From the NCBI GenBank assembly GCA_021186555.1, contig JAJKFL010000014.1, positions 39,488,053 through 39,552,052 of the forward strand: a DNA stretch of 64,000 nt, given 5' to 3'. This document shows, piece by piece, positions 58,340-64,000 of this stretch. This DNA is from Reticulitermes speratus (taxonomy: Eukaryota; Arthropoda; Insecta; Blattodea; Rhinotermitidae). Numbering within the stretch: position 1 is the first letter of the stretch; each line of letters begins with the position of its first letter. A program made the position numbers and the translations under genes. Under the pieces are notes generated by a model, which was not told where the DNA came from, did no database searches, and saw nothing but the letters and a program-made list of their open reading frames with translations.

Positions 58340-58371
58340 CTGAGGATGGGGACGGAGCTAGTCCCCGAAAC
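58340..58371 (+). ncRNA. Hammerhead-ribozyme-like motif, copy 2
   Basis: CTGAGGA 58340-58346, hairpin GGGGAC (58348-58353) with GTCCCC (58361-58366), GAAAC 58367-58371, about 95 bases downstream of the stop codon. Same caveats as copy 1. Confidence 0.5.
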
Positions 58372-58452
58372 GTTGTATTCAAACGAATTGACGCGGCTGT
58401 GCGCCCGAGAAGACTATATTGAATCATGTCGCCGCGAAAGTTTTAAAACTTA

Positions 58453-58465
58453 TATAAAGACACTT
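58453..58465 (+). repeat. Target-site duplication, right copy
   Basis: TATAAAGACACTT, exact match to 54367-54379. Confidence 0.8.
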
Positions 58466-58739
58466 GATGTAGCACTTCAGCAGATATGAAGCTTTCTCAT
58501 TTTGCAACGACAGTAACAGGCCAAATTCTGGGCAATGTGGTATATATAGATGATTGCTGTAAGAAAACATGACTGGATGGGCAAACAAGACTGTCGTGGC
58601 TGACTCAAAGGTAATATCCCAGAATGAGTGTATAAAAGGACGAAAATAAGAAGACTGGCAGATCAGGGTTTAGATGAGAGACTCAGTACTATTATAGATA
58701 AGCTGTGGGGTCTAGTAAACACAGAAACAAATCTTCGGG

Positions 58740-59095
58740 TTCCATAAAATGCAGGGAATTTCTCGGCTAATTCAAGGTACATTAGCTTCTGAAAGAGAAC
58801 TCTGCTGCATCACGTTACATAATAAATACGATGTCTGAAACATGATATGGTTCAAACAGATCTACATAAGTAGCAACATACAGTACTGAAACTTGTATCA
58901 CAGGCAGGGAAAACTGTAGAAGGCTGTCGATAGATCGGATGTGTTTGATAAGACACACAGAGAGTCACACAGTTTTACAATTGACAGAACAATGATATAC
59001 ATATTGAAATTAAAAATAATGCACTTAACAAGGCACTGCAGGAGATAAATTCTGGGAAGGAAGGTACTAGCAGATGGGTCATGCACAGTGCTAGT
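58740..59095 (-). repeat. Right arm of inverted duplication, with a satellite unit
   Basis: Inverse of 50096-50439. At its outer end (about 59067-59095) it includes a unit of the 24-bp satellite in inverse orientation (GATGGGTCATGCACAGTGCT). An extra TGCACTTAACA-type insertion near 59020 distinguishes it. Confidence 0.88.
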
Positions 59096-59551
59096 GGATG
59101 GGAAAGGATGTGGTGGTGGCAGATTACATGTGATGTTCTGGAAGGTCTGAATTAGAGCACAGAGTACAGAGCTTTGTAAATAAAGCAAACACTTACAGTA
59201 ACACTTAGTACTTTGTAACTGGCAAGTAGAAAGGAAGCACATCGTGCACTCAGTAATGCAGAACATGTTCTGTAAACATGATATTTGTCAGTCTGCAGCT
59301 GACGAAGTACAAACTGTGTGTGTGTGTTCAGCACAGCACTTTCACACAGACAAGACTGCACACTGTGTATTCTGTGCACAAGCACACAGGTTTCATTAAG
59401 GCGCTGTTTGTGGGTGGAGAAACGAGAGTACGTCTCTCAGGGAAGTCAATTTTCCCTAAACAATTTCGGAACAATTCTATGCAACATGCCAACACAATTA
59501 CATAAACTGTCTCTGAGATATCCAAGTCCCAGCCTCCAAATACCTTACACA
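59096..59551. other. No feature recognised
   Basis: Neither a gene nor a repeat was identified. Confidence 0.45.
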
Positions 59552-60025
59552 TACCTTACAACTCAGATCGCATCAACACACCGGACGTAATGAGATATCC
59601 TATTCCCAGAATTGAAATCCCTGCCCCACCGGACAGCCACAAATGCTTAACTCCCCACCTGCGACCAAGCAACCAACTTCGGTGACAGTCCATGAGTCCT
59701 CAACAACCCATGTACTCAGTAAACATTTCAGGTGCCTAGGACAATACTATCATTGTTGCACGATCGCAACAAGCAAACACATGATTATCGGAAGGCATTC
59801 GTTTACCTCACTAAGGCCTACGACAACAGACAGGGCTAGTTACGTGATATTTCATTATGGGTCAACAGCCCGTCTTTTCAGTAGGCATGTGAGGTCACAC
59901 ACATCAGCCTTCCCTTTCACACCACATAGGCCTACGACACCAGAAAATGCTTGTTACACACCTCAAGTTTGGTTACTTTAGCAGGTGCATCTTGAACCTA
60001 ATCAGAGGCCCTACACACACCAACT
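59552..60025 (+). repeat. Direct duplication, copy 1
   Basis: About 474 bp from TACCTTACAACTCAGATCGC to AGGCCCTACACACACCAAC, repeated at 60218-60690 with about 95% identity by eye. The 190 bp between them is unique. The open frames of 112 and 99 codons are the same reading frame in both copies and look non-coding. Confidence 0.88.
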
Positions 60026-60217
60026 AGTAATCACATTGTCACAAATAAACCCTTTTTTCTACAACGCAAAACCAACCCATTTCCTCAGCAGCAAACTGAG
60101 CTATTCAAGCCAAAAGCATGACAACAGTAGGTAGGGGTGTGCAACACGTGAAAACAGAACCTCACCAGCCTATACAGTAAACACACCTGATAGGGGAATC
60201 ATATTTGCAACACCAAG

Positions 60218-60690
60218 TACCTTACAACTCAGATCGCATCAGCACAACAGACGTAATGACATATCCTATTCCCTGGCAAATAATCCCTTCCCCACCTGAC
60301 AGCCACAAACGCTTAATTCCCCACCTGCGACCAAGCAACCAACTTAGGTGACAGTCCATGAGTCCTCAACAACCCATGTACTCAGTAAACATTTCAGGTG
60401 CCTAGTCCAATACTATCATTGTTGCACGATCGCAACAAACAAACACATGATTATCGAAAGGCATTCGTTTACCTCACTAAGGCCTACGACAACAGACAGG
60501 GCTAGTTATGTGATATTTCATTATGGGCCAACAGCCCGTCTTTTCAGTAGGCATGTAAGGTCACAAACATCAGCCTTCCCTTTCACACCACATAGGCCTA
60601 CGACACCAGAAAATGCTCGTTACACACCTCAAGTTTGGTTACTTTAGCAGGTGCATCTAGAACCTAATCAGAGGCCCTACACAAACCAAC
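60218..60690 (+). repeat. Direct duplication, copy 2
   Basis: See copy 1; offset about 666 bp. Confidence 0.88.
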
Positions 60691-61703
60691 TTCTACAATC
60701 ACGTTGTGATCTTGATGTAAAACTGGGCACTTAATTTGTTTAAATGAAAACAAAATTCTTTACCTTATAAAATGCTCAAACAACAAAGGGAAATTGCAGG
60801 TGGAGGAAAATCAGTTGGAGATGTAGATGGTGCATTTGCACAAGCTGGAGGAGGTTCAAAAGCAATGGTGCATGACACGGGATTTGCATGTCAGCCTTCT
60901 CTGATGCTGGCTACTGCATCCACATCAAGCCTTCATCTATCTCTCCAAGACTGTCAATAAAACATAACATTTCACTATGTAAAATTAATGAATGTAATAA
61001 TTAACACGGATTATTGTTTCGCTATCATACCTGAAATCTTGGACACTGTACACCATTCCACTTTAAAAGCCCACAACATTTCACACACTTCATCTGCCTC
61101 CTTCAAATTCCATTCCCTTGGTGCGAGGGGAAAGCCTATGCAGGCAGGCCACTTAGAAAGAGCTACTCTCAATCCCTGTATGAAGACCAAGAATGCTAGT
61201 CATGTCCAAAATTTCAGTCATGACTATGACTGCATACCATTGTTCTTTATAGGACAATATGATGACTGTGCTTCTATAACAATTATGTTTAGCTTTACAA
61301 ATATTCTTGGGCACTGTTTACATTTATATCAAATTGAAAATTGAAGAAAGAAACCTCAAGAAGGCACATTACTCAAAACCATGTACAGAAATTCAGCAAA
61401 GCAACCAGTGATGGTAGGCAGTCCTTTATGAAGGACTCTAGCCCAGGGTAAGCAACCTAGCACATACATAGCATACATTACAAGAGAATGGGTTTCAAAA
61501 CTGGGCACGAGCTATAATTTGCAGGAGTAAAAGTTTGCACACCTCAAAACATTAACTGTAGCAACCCTCAATACCACTGAACACAGTCCGGCCGGCACCA
61601 ATGCAATGGATACGCACAAACACTGAATGGAGAGCGAAAGAGGCAAAATGTTTTATGTTCAAACATATATGCACAATACATGCAAGTCAATGTGTTTACT
61701 TAC
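60691..61703. other. Probable intron of the - strand gene; no exon recognised
   Basis: If the exon at 61704-61862 is real, this would be its first intron. I could not place a second exon. Confidence 0.35.
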
Positions 61704-61862
61704 ATCTTGACGCATTCCACCTCTCATATCATCCCTCGGTCTTCCTCTTGGTCCAGCAAACCATTGACGCCCTGAGTCACGTCCGCCACCCCTACCACCC
61801 ATCGAATGATTATGTCCACCTTGAATCTCTTGTGGCCCATTAACATCAATTTCTGCTTTCAT
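61704..61862 (-). CDS. Putative first coding exon of Gly/Arg-rich protein
   Basis: On -: ATG at 61862-61860 (AAATGAAAGC context) opens MKAEIDVNGPQ, then MGGRGGGRDSGRQW and GRPRDDMRGGMRQD, ending at a perfect GTAAGT donor (61703-61698). Gly/Arg-rich (RGG-type) N-termini are common in RNA-binding proteins; no RNA-binding domain is visible here, so the family is open. The upstream sequence (61880-62300) is richer in CpG and G+C than its surroundings, fitting a promoter. Confidence 0.5.
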
Positions 61863-61879
61863 TTCTACGTTCACACCTC

Positions 61880-62500
61880 ACATATCTTACAACAATTTGG
61901 TCTTAAATAATAACGCCCCCAGAAACGTATGAATATAATAACTTCAACACACAACGCCACCCTCTCCGACCAAAATGGCATTTTCTCCTTCAAAAATGGC
62001 TGGAATGCTTGGAATTGTGGGTAGGACGAAGCCCTTTCACGGGTTCTTGGTTCCTATTGGCCAGCACAGCTCCCACAGATGATCTAATCGGAACCATGGC
62101 GAACTTCCATGGAATGAATGTGAATTCATAGTTCCGAATCCTGCCGGCAGATGCCAATTATATGGCCGCAGGCTACAAGTTTGTAAGCGGCGGTGCTAAT
62201 CGCGAAAGCCAAAATCACACGTTTCATTAAAGGGCCCTGGCATTTATATATGCCGCACGGACGCTAAAGGTTAATGGCGCGAAGCCCCAACAGCATACAA
62301 ACTAACGTTTCAAGATTTCAGGATTTCTGACAATGACGCAGGAGCGCACCCAAGGGGGGTGGGCCGTGGGGTGCAGGCCCCCCAAAACCAACCAAAATCA
62401 AAATAAAAAAAAAGAAACAGATTTTGTAGATGTGATATCAAAAGTTTAATATAATTTACCCTTCAGCCGCAATCACCAACTGAACTCGGCTGATGACTAG
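61880..62500 (-). promoter_or_regulatory. Possible promoter/5' UTR region
   Basis: This GC- and CpG-richer stretch directly 5' of the putative first exon includes repeated AAAATGGC words (about 61972 and 61995). No TATA box was identified. It is inferred from position and composition only. Confidence 0.3.
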
Positions 62501-62559
62501 TACACGTATTACATTTATATTTTATTTATAGTATTTATATTTAAAAGAGCCAACTAATG

Positions 62560-63037
62560 CACATTACTGCAAGTTAGGTTGAAATCGGTTTATAATGAAG
62601 GTCACTTTACTTGAAGACCACAGTACGTTCTCGACTTTATCTCGCCTTCCATGGCTGTGACGTAAGTGAAACATAATAACTTGCACCCAACACGCAAAAG
62701 CTAGGAACAGTGCAAGTTAGGTTGAAATCGATTTATAATGAAGGGCACTTCACTGGAAGACCACAGTACATTTTCGACTCTATCTCGCCTTCCATAGCAG
62801 TGACGTAAATGAAACATCACATGTCGCACCTTGCGCGCAAAATGTAGGAACAGTGCAAGTTAGGTTGAAATCGGTCTTTAATGAAAAGCACTTTACTTGA
62901 AGACCATAGGACTTTTTCGAATCTATCTCACCTTCCATGGAAGTGACGTAACTGAAACATCACACGTCGCACCGAACACGTAAAAGCTGGGAACAGTGCA
63001 AGTTAGGTTGAAATCGGTCTTTAATGAAGGGCACTTT
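62560..63037 (-). repeat. 143-bp satellite block B, left part
   Basis: Copies start at equivalent points 62571, 62714, 62857 and 63000, exactly 143 bp apart (AAGTTAGGTTGAAATCGGT). Its reverse complement aligns with block A at 16-17 kb (TGATGTTTCA...TCACT...GACCGATTTCAACC). It is interrupted at 63038 by a solo LTR. Confidence 0.93.
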
Positions 63038-63659
63038 TGTTGTATCCTGGAGAAGGGCCAGTTCCCCGGAAAATAGTCAATGCCCGAGCGGAGGGCCGTG
63101 TGAGAGACGTAGATAGGAGTCCACAATTATTTAAAGACAAGCCAGTTCCGACGAGAGTAGGATATTGATGCTCAGATATATTGCTTATGAAAAATACAAT
63201 TGCGTGCCAGTCGCTATGGTGCATGTACGTTCCAGGAGAGGAGATGACTCGAGACCTGTGCGATAAGTGGTAATGACCACGTCTTGTAGAAAATTCCCCC
63301 TCGTAATATCCAAAACAGGGCTTATATGTCATCTCAAGTACATACGTCACAACTCCCTCCTCCCAAACACAACTGAGTGGGACCCTTGTCTCAAAACTGC
63401 CAGAACTCCACCATATGCCCGCAATTTATGACTTGCTCCGTCCCTCATTGGTCCCTCACATGGTCTCGAGTAATCATCATCTTCTCTCGAAATGTTTACA
63501 AGTACAAAGACAAATACAAACAGTATACTCACAAACCATAGTTCAAGTACAATAAACATTTCTACCTAACTTACGACCTCTCATGTGAAAGCATAACCCT
63601 TCTTACATTTCAATCAATATTAATATGCTGACCCATAAATTTTCTCAACATATACGACA
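63038..63659 (+). mobile_element. Solo LTR (622 bp)
   Basis: Begins TGTTGTAT and ends ATACGACA, the TG...CA ends with short imperfect inversion usual for LTRs. It is flanked by CTTT on both sides (63034-63037 and 63660-63663). Removing it with one CTTT restores the satellite sequence GGGCACTTTACTAGAAG exactly as in the neighbouring repeat. AATAAA occurs at about 63550, in + orientation. A 4-bp duplication suits several LTR groups, for example gypsy-like. Confidence 0.85.
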
Positions 63660-64000
63660 CTTTACTAGAAGACCAAAGCACTTTTTCGAATCTATCTCGC
63701 CTTCCATAGCAGTGACGTAAATGAAACATCACAAGTCGCACCTTGCGCGCAAAATGTAGGAACAGTACAAGTTAGGTTGAAATCGGTCTTTAATTAAGGG
63801 CACTTTACTTGAAACCAAAGCACTTTTTCGAATCTATCTCGCCTTCCATAGCAGTGACGTAAATGAAACATCACAAGTCGCACCTTGCGCGCAAAATGTA
63901 GGAACAGTACAAGTTAGGTTGAAATCGGTCTTTAATTAAGGGCACTTTACTTGAAACCAAAGCACTTTTTCGAATCTATCTCACCTTTCATAGTAGTCAC
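63660..64000 (-). repeat. 143-bp satellite block B, right part
   Basis: Continues block B; equivalent points at 63769 and 63911 (142 bp apart). It runs off the window end. Confidence 0.92.

Larger units (their letters stand above)
56436..58452 (+). mobile_element. Penelope-like element, copy 2
   Basis: Begins at the head-to-head junction (shared microhomology TCTAAAAGAG) and ends before the right target-site duplication. It has about 29 bp more at the 3' end than copy 1 (58424-58452). The element is 5' truncated but carries RT, endonuclease and 3' region with the hammerhead-like motif. Confidence 0.92.

Noticed and set aside
60772-60960. 62-codon Gly/Ser-rich frame
   Set aside because: Weak composition signal only; no splice sites linking it to the - strand exon and the wrong strand.

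Overview
The window is nuclear DNA of an animal, most likely a hemimetabolous insect; a cockroach or termite is my best guess, from the style of the Penelope-like and LINE relics, but the species is not proven. About half of the 64 kb is repeats. It holds most of one large intron-rich gene on the + strand, part of the 5' end of a possible second gene on the - strand, and many transposable-element relics and tandem arrays.

Gene (2588-33095, +). Nineteen exons can be placed by splice sites, matching intron phases and protein domains; they encode about 1,337 residues and the 5' end is missing. The product is a membrane-anchored, cysteine-rich, multi-domain protein of protease-inhibitor type. Domain order: WAP, thyroglobulin type-1 (TG1), antistasin (ANT), then lustrin-type Cys domain (LUS)-WAP-TG1-ANT, again LUS-WAP-TG1-ANT, then WAP-TG1-ANT, LUS, Kunitz, TG1, TG1, a SEA-like region, one transmembrane helix and a short cytoplasmic tail. 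The gene therefore grew by repeating a four-domain module, and almost all introns are phase 1. No gene symbol is assigned.

Introns. Two introns open with tandem arrays that copied the exon/5'-splice-site junction of a WAP exon. One is 11 x 49 bp (2705-3240, GTATGT donors). The other is a 6.4-kb array of 42-bp units (about 18612-24975, mostly GCAAGT donors and a few GTAAGT). These are the most unusual structures in the window. Other introns carry foldback elements, LINE, mariner and Penelope relics, a 143-bp satellite (about 15985-17180) and a 39-bp minisatellite (26800-27150).

Downstream (33.1-64 kb). In order: a Penelope terminus, a dead mariner with terminal inverted repeats, a broken LINE (35.6-38.0 kb), a foldback element and an 11.3-kb array of a 24-bp satellite (38.8-50.1 kb). 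Then comes a gene-poor stretch containing two nearly identical Penelope-like elements (RT plus GIY-YIG) arranged head to head and bounded by a 13-bp target-site duplication. An inverted copy of the satellite's right flank lies at 58.7-59.1 kb, followed by a direct duplication at 59.6-60.7 kb. A probable first coding exon of a Gly/Arg-rich protein lies at 61704-61862 (-). The window ends in the same 143-bp satellite family seen in the gene, here in opposite orientation and interrupted by a solo LTR. A hammerhead-ribozyme-like motif (CUGANGA, hairpin, GAAAC) recurs at many of the Penelope and foldback elements.
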